NCBI GenBank assembly: GCA_949282555.1
Contig: CASDPK010000007.1
Coordinates: 23,899 to 87,898 of the forward strand
Reading direction: 5' to 3'
DNA length: 64,000 bases
Source of the DNA: an uncultured Lentisphaeraceae bacterium
GTDB lineage: Bacteria; Verrucomicrobiota; Kiritimatiellia; RFP12; DVOR01
The notes under the pieces are model-generated. The model was given only the letters and a program-made list of their open reading frames with translations, was not told the DNA's origin and searched no databases. Of the stretch, positions 42,244 to 51,798 are shown in pieces; position 1 is the stretch's first letter, and the number at the start of each line of letters is the position of its first letter. Made by a program: the position numbers and the translations under genes.

Positions 42244-43578
42244 ATGAGGCGAATGCGTTTGCGGTTGATGGCGGCGGGCCTGGTGGCGGCCTTCCTCGCG
42301 ATGCCCGCGGTGACTTGGGGCGCGACGCGCGAGACGGCACCCGCGGCTTATGTGTTCCAGCATCCCGAGGCAAAAGAGGGCTGGCGCGAAGGGCTCCCGG
42401 GCGATTGTGTGGCCGTTTCGCCCACGTGCGTGTACAGCAAGGCAGAGAAGACCGTGTATTTGTTGGCCGAACTGTGTGGGCTGGGGGAGGGTTACGAGAC
42501 GGAATTCTTCTTGCTGGGCCATCTGAGTGATCGGGCCTATGAAGGCTTGGCGGTGGCGTGGGATGCGCCTTCCGTTGTGGGGAAAGCGGTGGAGGCGCTG
42601 GGCGTGCCCAAAGGCGTCCCCGCCAAGACCCTGCGCGGCCTTGGCATGGCACAGGGTGAACGCTTTACGGTGTCACTGCGTCGCCTGGGGAAAGATGAGA
42701 CCTTCCGGTCGTTTGCGGACTTTGTCTCCGATGGTTGTTCCACCCCGGCACAGAATCTCTTCGCCCGAGGCTTCCCCTACGTTGGGGGGACGGGATACGA
42801 CGACGATATGCCGGCGGCCATCATCGCTGCTTACACGGAGTCAAAATCCCTCTTCGGACTTCCGTATTCCGCGCCGAAAGGGGATGTCTATGGCCTTTTC
42901 CGTTCCAAGGAAGACCAAGAGGCGGGCACACCGGTGGTGGTGGCGTTGAAGTGGGAGCAACTGCCCGATGGCAAGGCGCGTGTGTTTCATCAGCGTTGCG
43001 ACGTGACGTCGGAGACATTGGCCGCACCGGAGACCCTTTTGGAGACCTTGAAGACGTTGAGTGAGGATCCGCGCGACGTCTTTTTGGATGTTCGCCTTGA
43101 CCCCGCTTTGCCGTTGCGTTCGGTCTCCAACTTCGCGCGTCTGTTCCTTGCCGTCGAGGCGCAGGGCGGCTTTACGCTCGATGCCCCGGCCAAAGGACAG
43201 GTGCCCTTGCGGGCGTTTACGCCGCAAGCGGCTTGGCGGGAGCGCTCCAAGCGCGTGTTCCAGCCGTGGGAGATTGAGCTTCGCAAAGGAAAGAATGGTG
43301 TGGAGGCCACCTTGTGCCAAATCCTTGAGGATTGGACGGTGGAGGGGCCGGATCCCGCCCTCACGCGGAAATGCTATCCCGGCGTGACACCGGAAACAAT
43401 CCGCGATGTGATGCGAAAAGTGGATGTGAACGGCGGCAAGATCTACGTTGCCTTCTTCTATTGCGCGCCGGAGATCACGGTCGGCGATTTGGCGCCGTTT
43501 GCGGAGGCCATCGTTGAGCCTTGCCCAACGCAGTGGATCTTTTTGGAAGGCAACGATCCCGCATCCGCTGAACCCTAA
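42244..43578 (+). CDS. Secreted protein of unknown function
   Basis: A 444-residue protein with a signal peptide (about 26 residues, cut near WGATRE). I recognise no family. It has short segments such as GLPGDCVAVSPTCVYSKAEKTVYLLAELCGLG and a C-terminal FYCAPEITVGDLAPFAEAIVEPC, with six or more Cys that might form disulfides. GGGGAGGC lies about 6 nt before ATG 42244, and the gene starts 1 nt after the nucleosidase stop, so it is translated from the same mRNA. A periplasmic partner of the nucleosidase tail is a possibility without direct evidence. Confidence 0.65.
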   Translation: MRRMRLRLMAAGLVAAFLAMPAVTWGATRETAPAAYVFQHPEAKEGWREGLPGDCVAVSPTCVYSKAEKTVYLLAELCGLGEGYETEFFLLGHLSDRAYEGLAVAWDAPSVVGKAVEALGVPKGVPAKTLRGLGMAQGERFTVSLRRLGKDETFRSFADFVSDGCSTPAQNLFARGFPYVGGTGYDDDMPAAIIAAYTESKSLFGLPYSAPKGDVYGLFRSKEDQEAGTPVVVALKWEQLPDGKARVFHQRCDVTSETLAAPETLLETLKTLSEDPRDVFLDVRLDPALPLRSVSNFARLFLAVEAQGGFTLDAPAKGQVPLRAFTPQAAWRERSKRVFQPWEIELRKGKNGVEATLCQILEDWTVEGPDPALTRKCYPGVTPETIRDVMRKVDVNGGKIYVAFFYCAPEITVGDLAPFAEAIVEPCPTQWIFLEGNDPASAEP

Positions 43579-43588
43579 GGCGGGATGC

Positions 43589-43636
43589 TCTGTATCTCGG
43601 GTCGGGAGGCTCCGTATCTCGATCGGTGATACGGAG
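43589..43636 (+). repeat. CTCCGTATC three-box element, copy 4
   Basis: Box 1 is CTCTGTATC at 43589 (one change), box 2 CTCCGTATC at 43610 and inverted box 3 GATACGGAG at 43628. The pitch is 21 and 18 nt. The stem 43610-43618 / 43628-43636 is 9 bp with a 9-nt loop. It starts 11 nt after the stop of the secreted protein, in the same orientation. Confidence 0.88.
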
Positions 43637-43686
43637 TCCCTTTGCGGTGGGTGCGTGGCGCTCGAATGATTGAGAGGTGTGACGGT

Positions 43687-44526
43687 ATGGAAAAGACGGT
43701 GCTTGTAACCGGAGGAAGTGGATTGCTTGGTCGGCAGGTCGTTTCGGCGCTTGCGGCTGAGGGGTGGCAGGTCGTTGCCCCCACCCATGCCGCGTGCGAT
43801 TTGATACAACCCGAGGCGGTCCGTGGGCTTTTGGAGTCGGCGCGTCCCGCGTTGATCGTCAATTGCGCCGCCGAGCGCCATCCGGATGCGTGTGAGGCCG
43901 AAGATGCATCCGTCCGCGCACTCAATGTCGATCTCCCCGTGGGATTGGCGACGTGGGGCATTCCGCTTCTTCACATTTCCACGGACTATGTGTTTGATGG
44001 GCGCAATGCCCCCTATGAAACCGACGCCCCGCGCTGCCCGCTCAACGCTTACGGCCGTCAAAAGGCCGCCGCTGAGGCGGCCATTGAAGCGTTGCCGCAT
44101 GTGTTGATTCTGCGGGTGCCGCTTTTGTTTGGCCCGACGCCGGATTTGCGAGCCTCTGCGGCGACCGTGTTGGCGGCCAATCTTCTTGCGGCGAAGGGGG
44201 CCTGTGTGCTGATGGATGACCTCGCGATACGTTATCCCACCTTCACGCCGGACGTTGCCCGGCAGATTGCCGCATTGGCGCCCAACGTCGGGCGTTCGCT
44301 CAACGGGATCTTCCATTATTCCGCCGAGGAACCGATGACCAAGCATCTCATGGCGCTCACAATGGCACCGTTGATCGGTTGCGACCCAGCGCAATGCTTG
44401 CCCGACCATCGTCCACCCACGGTGCCGCGCCCGTATGATTGTCACCTTTCGGTTCGACGCCTTCAGCAGACAGGCCTTTATGTCCCACCGACACCGTTCG
44501 CTTCCGCACTGCTTCAGGTTCTTTAG
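43687..44526 (+). CDS. RmlD / MAT2B-like NAD(P)-dependent reductase
   Basis: A 279-residue extended SDR. VLVTGGSGLLGRQVV is the Rossmann nucleotide loop, ISTDYVFDGRNAPYETDA matches the RmlD signature and YGRQKAAAE gives the YxxxK catalytic pair. NCAAERHPDACE is typical of the dTDP-4-dehydrorhamnose reductase and methionine-adenosyltransferase-beta-like branch. No rmlA, rmlB or rmlC is nearby, so rhamnose synthesis cannot be inferred. ATG 43687 follows GAGAGGTG. Confidence 0.8.
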   Translation: MEKTVLVTGGSGLLGRQVVSALAAEGWQVVAPTHAACDLIQPEAVRGLLESARPALIVNCAAERHPDACEAEDASVRALNVDLPVGLATWGIPLLHISTDYVFDGRNAPYETDAPRCPLNAYGRQKAAAEAAIEALPHVLILRVPLLFGPTPDLRASAATVLAANLLAAKGACVLMDDLAIRYPTFTPDVARQIAALAPNVGRSLNGIFHYSAEEPMTKHLMALTMAPLIGCDPAQCLPDHRPPTVPRPYDCHLSVRRLQQTGLYVPPTPFASALLQVL

Positions 44527-44548
44527 GCGTAAGGTTCAGGACAAAAAC

Positions 44549-44588
44549 ATTGGAGGGCGGCCCAGCGGGTCGCCCTCCAATGCTTTTA
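44549..44588. terminator. Bidirectional terminator between the reductase and GH84 genes
   Basis: ATTGGAGGGCGGCCC (44549-44563) pairs with GGGTCGCCCTCCAAT (44567-44581) over 15 bp with one wobble pair and a 3-nt loop. A TTTT run follows on the plus strand and GTTTTTG on the minus strand. It sits between two convergent genes and should stop both. Confidence 0.93.
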
Positions 44589-44602
44589 TCCTTGGGCTGC
44601 GC

Positions 44603-47032
44603 TCAGTGGACGATTTCGTACACAGTGGCGGGGGCATCGCCGACGGTTAGGACAACAGCGTCGCTTTCCATGCGCACCTCGACGGCACCAACGCTGAGGA
44701 CTTTGGTATTTGCCGCGGTGACGGGGGCGGCGAGGGCAACGCGGATGCTCTGCTTGGGCTCGAGCGTATAACCGCTGGCGAGATCGCCGTCGGTCATTGC
44801 GGCAACAACGTTGGCGGTGGCATCTGCCGGAACGTCAACCTTGAACTGACGGAAAGTGACGGTGACGGGCTTGTCGGAAACGTTCACGTAGCGCGCGGCG
44901 TTGATGCCATCGTTCGCGTTGATGTGGCGAATTTCCATTTCACCTTCTTGTCCATTTCCGCGCACCACGGTGGCACGTTCGCCCCACGTCTTTCCGCCAT
45001 CGGTGGAAACCTGCACACGCCCTTGCTTGGGGGCATCGGCGGAATCCAAAATGAAATGCACCCATGTGGCGGAAATGCCTTCGGGTAGGCGGATGCCAAC
45101 CCAGTCGCCAGGGGCGAGGGTCTTGGGCTCGTGCACTTTGGGCAGACGCACAAAGGCACCATCACGCTCGACTCGGAGGGTCTTGAGCGCCTCAACGTTG
45201 GTGATGAACTCATAAATCTTGGCAGAGGCCTTGGGAGCGGGTTTCCCCGCCACGGCACGCCAAAGGCGGTCGTAAAGCGTGGCGCCAAGCGTTTCAGCCA
45301 AGGGGGCCATCACGCGCGAACCAACGTCCACGTTCTTCTGCCACTGGCGCACGACAGGGTGGCTCTTGGAGAGAAACGCCTTTGCGACGGATTGCTTTGC
45401 CTCACGGAAGGCCAAAAGCGCGCTTACGCCTTCTTCCGCGGGGCGCTTTCCGGCGAGGGCATCAACCAATATGGCACCGCTTTGCCCAAGCCGTCCGGTG
45501 AGGGCAATCCACGGCGCCGTTTCTTCCAAGAAGCGAGCGTTCTTGCAGGCTTTGGGCAACGACTCCCCGGTCTTGCCCATTGCGGTGTAAGCGGCGCCAA
45601 CGGCGGCGAGATCTTCCTGTGCGGGGGCTTGTCCGGCCTTGAGGGCGGCTTCAATGCGCTGTGCGGCGGGGGCAACGGCAACGGATTCCTCACGGCGATA
45701 ACCATGGCCATTGGGGCCTTGGTCGGAGTTGTGTTCGGCGAAGACGCGTATGTCGGCGGCGCATTCGGGGAAGAGGCGGCGAATGCCATCGTTCCACGCG
45801 CGATCGGCGTCGTAGGCCTCGGGATTCCAAGCATAATCCGCCACACCGAAGAGGCCGATTTTTGAGGCCTCGGGCTTGTCCATGGGATTGGAGACGAACC
45901 CGGCGTAGAGAGGGCCGTTGGCCTTGTCGTTGCCGTAGGCTTTGCCTAGCAGGAGGTGGCTGCGGCAATAATCGCTTACGGGCCAGTTCCACCAAATATA
46001 GGCTTTGCGCCCAAGCTTGGCATTGATCCATTCCATGGATTCTTTGGTGATGTCGGTGCAAACGGAGCGGCCGGTCCACATCACCATAATGTCCTTATCA
46101 AGTCCCTTTCCGAGGATATCAAGGTAGGGACCACCCGACCAAGCCTGGTTGTATTGCGTGGGGCAGAGGATCAGAGGCGTGACGTCTTTCTTGACACGCA
46201 CGAAGTTACGGTTTACGTAATTCAGCAATTCCACCTGTTTTTCTGCGCGCGCGCCCTCGCCTCCGATGTCGTCAAAAAAGACCGCGAAGGAGCGAACGCC
46301 CAGTGCGTACATCTTCTCGAACTTCGCCACGCACGCCTTCATGTCCGAGTCGTCTTTCCACTGAATATCACGACCGGGATGGACGGCCCATACAAAATTG
46401 ACCTTATTCTCGTGGGCGACCTTGACCAGCTCGGCCAAACGTTTGGCCTCTTCCTCCGGATAGGGTTCACGCCAACGATTGGAGAATCCGTGGAAGGGGT
46501 CATCTTTGGGGCCGTAAATGTAGGTGTTCAGCTTCCAGTCGCCATAAAAGCGGAATTGGCTTTTGCGGGCTTCGAAGCTCCACGGTTGGCCATAGAAGCC
46601 CTCCACTGTGCCACGGAAGGGCACGGCAGGCCAATCCGTTAGGGTCACACCCGTGAAACGATCGGCCGCGAGCAATTGACGCAACGTTTGGGCGGCGTAG
46701 AAAAAGCCGGTGCTGTCGGCTGCCGTGAGCTCAGCCTCTGTGCCGCGCAAGGTGATGGTATAGCCTTCCTTTGGCAATTCTGCATTGGCCTTCCACGTCA
46801 CAACGAAGGGGGCTTCTGGCGCGAATCGGAACGTTCGCGCAAGGACGGCCTTTGCATCGGCATCAAATCCGTCGGCAGGAGAAAGGGAGATCTCGGCAGG
46901 GGACGCGAAATCTCCTCCGGTCAGCTTGATTTCTCGGGGTGTGGGATAGACGCGCATGGAATCTGGAAGCGCGTCTGAGAACAGCGCACCGGCGCATGCA
47001 AAAGTTAAAGCAAAGAGGGTCGTTTTCATCAT
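44603..47032 (-). CDS. Secreted GH84-type beta-N-acetylglucosaminidase
   Basis: An 809-residue protein with a signal peptide (about 20 residues). Residues about 25-130 are a GH20b/GH84 N-terminal domain, then the barrel starts at FRGTVEGFYGQPWS. VFFDDIGGEG carries the adjacent Asp pair of family 84 (D254, D255) used in substrate-assisted catalysis. A helical region and a C-terminal beta domain with PKQGRVQVSTDGGKTWGE follow. The layout is that of Bacteroides-type enzymes acting on O-GlcNAc, hyaluronan or mucin-type glycans. Two ATGs (47032 and 47029) follow AAGGAGAAAGG. An extended -10 TGATACACT lies upstream on the minus strand. Confidence 0.9.
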   Translation of the reverse strand: MMKTTLFALTFACAGALFSDALPDSMRVYPTPREIKLTGGDFASPAEISLSPADGFDADAKAVLARTFRFAPEAPFVVTWKANAELPKEGYTITLRGTEAELTAADSTGFFYAAQTLRQLLAADRFTGVTLTDWPAVPFRGTVEGFYGQPWSFEARKSQFRFYGDWKLNTYIYGPKDDPFHGFSNRWREPYPEEEAKRLAELVKVAHENKVNFVWAVHPGRDIQWKDDSDMKACVAKFEKMYALGVRSFAVFFDDIGGEGARAEKQVELLNYVNRNFVRVKKDVTPLILCPTQYNQAWSGGPYLDILGKGLDKDIMVMWTGRSVCTDITKESMEWINAKLGRKAYIWWNWPVSDYCRSHLLLGKAYGNDKANGPLYAGFVSNPMDKPEASKIGLFGVADYAWNPEAYDADRAWNDGIRRLFPECAADIRVFAEHNSDQGPNGHGYRREESVAVAPAAQRIEAALKAGQAPAQEDLAAVGAAYTAMGKTGESLPKACKNARFLEETAPWIALTGRLGQSGAILVDALAGKRPAEEGVSALLAFREAKQSVAKAFLSKSHPVVRQWQKNVDVGSRVMAPLAETLGATLYDRLWRAVAGKPAPKASAKIYEFITNVEALKTLRVERDGAFVRLPKVHEPKTLAPGDWVGIRLPEGISATWVHFILDSADAPKQGRVQVSTDGGKTWGERATVVRGNGQEGEMEIRHINANDGINAARYVNVSDKPVTVTFRQFKVDVPADATANVVAAMTDGDLASGYTLEPKQSIRVALAAPVTAANTKVLSVGAVEVRMESDAVVLTVGDAPATVYEIVH

Positions 47033-47219
47033 CGGCCTTTCTCCTTATCGGGCTTGGGCACATCCCAAGCGCTCCTTTTAGTGTATCAAATTGAGGCCCT
47101 AGCGAGATTCTTTGTGGTATGTCTTGATGTCGTCATGGCCGACATTAGCATGCGTGGCGCAGAGTGATGGAAAGGAAACAAACCGACAAGCATGGCTTTT
47201 GGTATGCTTATGAGCAATC

Positions 47220-48887
47220 ATGTTGGCAAGGCTTTCAGTCAAGAATCTTGCGGTGGTCGAGGCGGCGGAAATCGCTTTCGGCCCGGGGCTCAATGTTATC
47301 ACTGGTGAGACGGGTGCGGGCAAATCGGTCCTTATGGGGGCGCTTCATCTCGTGCTCGGCGAACGCGCGGATCGTTCGGCCATCCGTACGGGTGCAGAGG
47401 AAGCCGCGGTGTCGGCTGTCTACGAGCTCTCGGATTCTTCGGCGGTGGATGCCGTGCTTCGTGGGGCGGACGTCCCTGTTTGTGAAGGCGGAACCCTCAT
47501 TTTGCGGCGTAGCCTTCAGGCAAACGGTGGAGGAAAGGTGCGCGTGAATGACGTGCCGGCAACGACGGGTCTCTTGCGGCGTTTGGCTCCGCTGTTGACG
47601 GATATTCACGGGCCAACGGATAACCTTTCGTTGCTTGATCCGTCGTTCCAACTGCGTTTGTTGACGTCGTATGCCGGAGCGGATGCGGAGTTTGCGGCGT
47701 ATACGGAGCGGTTCTTGGAGGTGCGACGTCTCCGTGAGGAGTTGTACGCACTGACGGGTGACCCTGAGGCGCGCGCGGCTGAAATAGACCGTTTGTCGTA
47801 TGAGCTGGAAGAGCTTCATGCCGCAAATCTTTCGGAGGCTGACGGAGAGGAGTTAACGCTTCGCCATGCGGAAGCGGCCAACGCAGAGGAGATTCTCACG
47901 CTTGGCAACGCGCTGATGGAGCGTTTGACGGATGGTGAGAATGCCCTTTCCGAACAGTTGATGGCGTTGCATCGCGTCTTGCATGATTTGTCAAAGCTCT
48001 TGCCGGAAGCGTCGGACTGGGGCAACGAGTTGTCGGGCGCACAGATGCAGCTTCAGGAACTCTCTCGCTCCATCTCGGTGCGACTGTCGCAGATCGATGC
48101 AAACCCGGAGGCGTTGGCGGGGCTTGAGGAGAGGCTGGCGCTTGTTCAGCGATTGCGCCGCCGGTATGGGCCAACGTTGGATGATGTCCTTCGTTACCGC
48201 GACGAAGCACAGGCGCGATTGGACGCACTGAATGGGGTTGGGGAGGAGACGCATCGACTGACCGCGGCAATTGAGGCCGCAGAGGAGGCGTTGCGGAGGG
48301 CTGGGCAGGCGCTTCGGCTCAAACGCGAGGCGGCGGCGCCAAGGCTGTCGGCCGCCATCACGGAGGAATTGCGGGATCTTGGATTTGTGCAAGCGGCTTT
48401 TCCCATTCAAATGGAACCCTGCAATCCTGGCCCTGATGGGATAGATCGCGTGGTGTTTCAGTTTGAGCCGAATCCCGGCGAGCGTCCTCGCCCATTGGCC
48501 GATATTGCTTCATCCGGAGAAATTGCGCGTATCATGCTTGCGGTGAAGTCTATCCTCGCGCGTCATGATGCTATCCCGACGCTGGTGTTTGACGAAATTG
48601 ATGCGAATATCGGGGGTGAGATCAGCCGTCGCGTGGGCGAGCGACTCCGCCGTCTCGCGGCGTATGCGCAGATTCTTTGCATTACACATCAACCGCAAGT
48701 CGCCGTTTTTGGACAGTCCCATTTCTGCGTCCGCAAAGAGATCGAGGCGGGGCGTACGGTCACGCATATTGATCGTTTGGATTCTGTTGCCCGTGTTGCG
48801 GAACTGGCTCGAATGTTAGGCGGGGGAGATGCGGCCGAAACGCATGCTGTCGCTTTGTTGCGCGAACAGGGAGAGGGAACGGAATGA
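47220..48887 (+). CDS. recN: DNA repair protein RecN
   Basis: A 555-residue SMC-like ATPase for double-strand-break repair. ITGETGAGKSVLMGAL is Walker A, a coiled coil spans about 160-370, IASSGEIARIMLAVKSIL is the altered ABC signature (usually LSGGE) and PTLVFDEIDANIGGEISRRVG is Walker B with D-loop. The N-terminal MLARLSVKNLAVVEAAEIAF is typical. An extended -10 TG-G-TATGCT (47200-47208) ends only 11 nt before the ATG, so the leader is about 5 nt and has no Shine-Dalgarno. Confidence 0.94.
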   Translation: MLARLSVKNLAVVEAAEIAFGPGLNVITGETGAGKSVLMGALHLVLGERADRSAIRTGAEEAAVSAVYELSDSSAVDAVLRGADVPVCEGGTLILRRSLQANGGGKVRVNDVPATTGLLRRLAPLLTDIHGPTDNLSLLDPSFQLRLLTSYAGADAEFAAYTERFLEVRRLREELYALTGDPEARAAEIDRLSYELEELHAANLSEADGEELTLRHAEAANAEEILTLGNALMERLTDGENALSEQLMALHRVLHDLSKLLPEASDWGNELSGAQMQLQELSRSISVRLSQIDANPEALAGLEERLALVQRLRRRYGPTLDDVLRYRDEAQARLDALNGVGEETHRLTAAIEAAEEALRRAGQALRLKREAAAPRLSAAITEELRDLGFVQAAFPIQMEPCNPGPDGIDRVVFQFEPNPGERPRPLADIASSGEIARIMLAVKSILARHDAIPTLVFDEIDANIGGEISRRVGERLRRLAAYAQILCITHQPQVAVFGQSHFCVRKEIEAGRTVTHIDRLDSVARVAELARMLGGGDAAETHAVALLREQGEGTE

Positions 48888-48990
48888 AGAGAACGTTGCC
48901 GCTTGAATCTCCTTGCGGGCACGCCCTTCCGGATCGTGGGCTGAGGTTTGGTTGAACATGGTTTGCTTAATTTGGTATTGATGGATTGCT

Positions 48991-50574
48991 ATGATTCCGT
49001 TAGCTTCACCGACATTGTTTCTTTATGGTCCGCCGGCAACGGGCAAATCCACCTGTGCGCAAAATCTTGCTGTGGCGCTTGGAAAGACGGCAGTGGATTT
49101 GGACGCCCTCGTCGAGCAGCGTGTGGGGTGCACGATCCCACAGTATGTGGCAAAAGCGGGGGCGGAAGCGTTCCGGGATGCGGAGAGTGAGACGTTGGAG
49201 GCACTTTGTGAACGTCGTCCCAATGCAGTGGTTGCGTTGGGCGGAGGCACGTTGTTGCGCCAAAAGAATCGTGCCGTTGCAGAAGCTTGCGGTCCAATCG
49301 TCTGCATTCATACCTCGCCGGACGTTCTGGCGCGGCGCGTGGAGCGAAAGGCCGGCAGTCGGCCCTTTTCCAAAGATGCCGCGGGATTGATGCGGACGCT
49401 GGAAGAACGGCGAGAGCATTACGCTTCGTTTCCGTTGCGGGTCGACTTGGAGGGGGATCCCAGTCCGCAGGAGGTATGGCCCAAGGTTTTGGCGGCCTTT
49501 GGGCGTTATGTCGTTTCGGGAATGGGGCAGGCTTATACGGTGACGGTGGCGCCTGGGGCGTTTGCCGAATTGCCGCGTACGCTGACGCGTTTGGAGCCAA
49601 AGCCACGCCATCTCTTGCTCGTGGGTGACTCAAACACGCTCCCACTTTATGGGAAAAAAGTTCTTGAAGCGCTCGGCGAGTCCATCCCGTGCCACATGAT
49701 TCCTGCCGGCGAGGAACACAAGACATTGGCCACCGTCGAGGGCATTTGGAAGGCGATGCTCGATGCGGGGCTGGAACGTGGCGACCTGGTGCTTGCGCTC
49801 GGTGGAGGTGTCGTGGGGGATCTCACGGGATTTGCGGCCTCTGCTTGGCTTCGTGGGATTCGCTGGCTCAACCTGCCCACTTCGTTGCTGGCGATGGTCG
49901 ATGCCGGAGTGGGGGGAAAGACGGGTGCGGATCTCCCCGCGGGAAAGAATCTCATCGGGGCGTTCCATCCGCCGTGCGCCGTGATTTCGGACACAGAGAC
50001 GTTGGCAACGTTGCCGGAACGTGAATTGCGTTGTGGTTTGGCCGAAACCTTCAAACATGCCGTCATTGGAGATCCCGGGTTGCTGGAGCTCTTGCGGGCA
50101 TTCTCGGCGCAGCGAAGCGACATAGACTTTCTCACCCGGTTGGTCATTCGTTCGGTTGGGGTGAAGGTTCGCGCCATTCTTGAGGATCCTTTCGAGCGGA
50201 CAGGCCGTCGGGCCGCGCTCAATCTCGGGCACACCGTCGGCCATGCCGTTGAGGCGGCAAGTGGGTTTGCGGTGGCTCACGGTGAGGCCGTAGCCATCGG
50301 CATTGTGGCAGCCGCTCGCATTGCCGAACAGGTCGGCCTCGCGGCATCGGGACTTTCGAAAGCGCTGGCAGGGGGACTTGCATCTCTCGGCCTGCCCACG
50401 GAAATCCCGATGGGGCAGTCCCCGGAAGAGCTTCTGGGGTATCTTTCGCATGACAAGAAGAAAGCCGGCGGAGTGGTGCGTTTCGCGTTGCCAAAGGCCG
50501 TCGGTGAGGTGGTTACCGGCCGAACGGTGCCGGAGGAGGAGCTTCATGGGATTCTTGCAGGACAACGGGCTTGA
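48991..50574 (+). CDS. aroKB: Fused shikimate kinase / 3-dehydroquinate synthase
   Basis: A 527-residue bifunctional shikimate-pathway protein. Residues 1 to about 165 are shikimate kinase: GPPATGKST (Walker A), DLDALVEQRVG and ALGGGTLLR. Residues about 175-527 are dehydroquinate synthase: PAGEEHKTLATVEGIW, LALGGGVVGDLTGFAAS, NLPTSLLAMVDAGVGGKTGADL, and the metal ligands in NLGHTVGHAVE and VAHGEAVAIG. The order kinase-synthase is continuous in one frame. TTGAAC (48953) and TATTGA (48976) with 17-nt spacing end 9 nt before the ATG, so the leader is nearly absent. It would feed chorismate to the trp genes. Confidence 0.93.
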   Translation: MIPLASPTLFLYGPPATGKSTCAQNLAVALGKTAVDLDALVEQRVGCTIPQYVAKAGAEAFRDAESETLEALCERRPNAVVALGGGTLLRQKNRAVAEACGPIVCIHTSPDVLARRVERKAGSRPFSKDAAGLMRTLEERREHYASFPLRVDLEGDPSPQEVWPKVLAAFGRYVVSGMGQAYTVTVAPGAFAELPRTLTRLEPKPRHLLLVGDSNTLPLYGKKVLEALGESIPCHMIPAGEEHKTLATVEGIWKAMLDAGLERGDLVLALGGGVVGDLTGFAASAWLRGIRWLNLPTSLLAMVDAGVGGKTGADLPAGKNLIGAFHPPCAVISDTETLATLPERELRCGLAETFKHAVIGDPGLLELLRAFSAQRSDIDFLTRLVIRSVGVKVRAILEDPFERTGRRAALNLGHTVGHAVEAASGFAVAHGEAVAIGIVAAARIAEQVGLAASGLSKALAGGLASLGLPTEIPMGQSPEELLGYLSHDKKKAGGVVRFALPKAVGEVVTGRTVPEEELHGILAGQRA

Positions 50575-51790
50575 CCCGAAGGGACTTGACGCGGAGGCGA
50601 TCCTCAAGGATTTCCGCGAAGACATGGGGCGGGGACTCGCCGGAGAGGGCCCGTTGCCCATGTTGCCCGCGGCGTTTCCCTTACGCGGTGATTTGCCAAG
50701 GAATTGCGAAATCCCGGCCTTTGATGTTGGTGGCACCAACATTCGATCTGCCCGCATACGGTTCAACGCTCACGGTGAGCCTACTGTGCTGAACCAGTTG
50801 CGGGGGTTCATGCCAGGCTCTCGCGGGCCCGTGGATCATGCGACGTTTTATCGTATTCTGTGCGATGTGCTGGTGCCCAATGTCCGCGCCGGGGAGTCGG
50901 TGGGTTACTGCTTCTCTTATCCGGTGGATGAACTGGGGACGTTGCTTTTTTGGACAAAGGGAATCCAGGCTCCGTCTGTGATGGGCAGTAACGTCATGCG
51001 CGATCTCGAAGCCGCCTTGGAGGAGCGCGGCTTGAAAGATTGCACCGTGTGCGTGCTCAATGACACGGTGGCCGCGCTGCTCGCCGCTTACGCCCACCAT
51101 GCCGACACGCAGCGTGCCGGATATGTGGGCTTCATTCTCGGAACCGGTTCCAACACAGCCTATGCAGAGACGGTGGAGCGGATTGTCAAGGCTCCGGGGT
51201 TGCCGCGAGGATGCCATATCCCGATCAACTGTGAGTCCGGCAATTTCTCTCGCTTCCCGCGGTCGCGCTTCGACGAGCGTTACGAGGCCCTTTCCGGCAA
51301 TGGCCGTGCACAGTGGGAGCGTTGCATTTCGGGCGTGCACCTTGGTCCGCTGGGAACGGAAATCCTGCATGCGGCGGCGGAAGCGGGGCTCTTCTCGCCT
51401 GGGGTGCGCGATGCGGTGCTTGCGCGCACGTTCACCAATGTGGAGCTTGATGGATTCTGCTCCGGAAAGATGCCGGATGTGCTGTATTGCACGGCTGAAG
51501 AGGCCCGCACCGTGCGTGGGCTCATCTGCCCGATGTACGAACGGGCCGCACGGTTCGCCGCCATCAACATTGCCGCCGCCGCGCTCCGTTCGGCAGAGGC
51601 CCGCGACATGCGCTCCGGAACGATTCGCGTGAATGCCGATGGATCGACCTTCTGGAAAACGGCTAGCGTCCCATTTGTGGACCTTGTCCGTGCCGACTTG
51701 GAGGCGCTCCTTTCGCCGCGTGGGTTCTCCTTCGAAATTGTCCGCATTGATGACGCGCCACTCATTGGGGCGGCGCTCGCCGTGCGCTGA
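50546..51790 (+). CDS. Hexokinase
   Basis: A 414-residue ATP-dependent sugar kinase of the eukaryote-type hexokinase family rather than ROK or glucokinase. FDVGGTNIRSARI is the phosphate 1 loop, FSYPVDELG lies in the sugar-binding region, LNDTVAALLAAYA has the catalytic Asp and GFILGTGSNTAYAE is phosphate loop 2. The start ATG follows GAGGAGG and overlaps the aroKB end by 29 nt. Substrate choice (glucose, mannose, N-acetylhexosamine) cannot be fixed; with three N-acetylhexosaminidase or sialidase genes in the window an aminosugar is possible. Confidence 0.85.
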   Translation: MGFLQDNGLDPKGLDAEAILKDFREDMGRGLAGEGPLPMLPAAFPLRGDLPRNCEIPAFDVGGTNIRSARIRFNAHGEPTVLNQLRGFMPGSRGPVDHATFYRILCDVLVPNVRAGESVGYCFSYPVDELGTLLFWTKGIQAPSVMGSNVMRDLEAALEERGLKDCTVCVLNDTVAALLAAYAHHADTQRAGYVGFILGTGSNTAYAETVERIVKAPGLPRGCHIPINCESGNFSRFPRSRFDERYEALSGNGRAQWERCISGVHLGPLGTEILHAAAEAGLFSPGVRDAVLARTFTNVELDGFCSGKMPDVLYCTAEEARTVRGLICPMYERAARFAAINIAAAALRSAEARDMRSGTIRVNADGSTFWKTASVPFVDLVRADLEALLSPRGFSFEIVRIDDAPLIGAALAVR

Positions 51791-51798
51791 GAACACGG

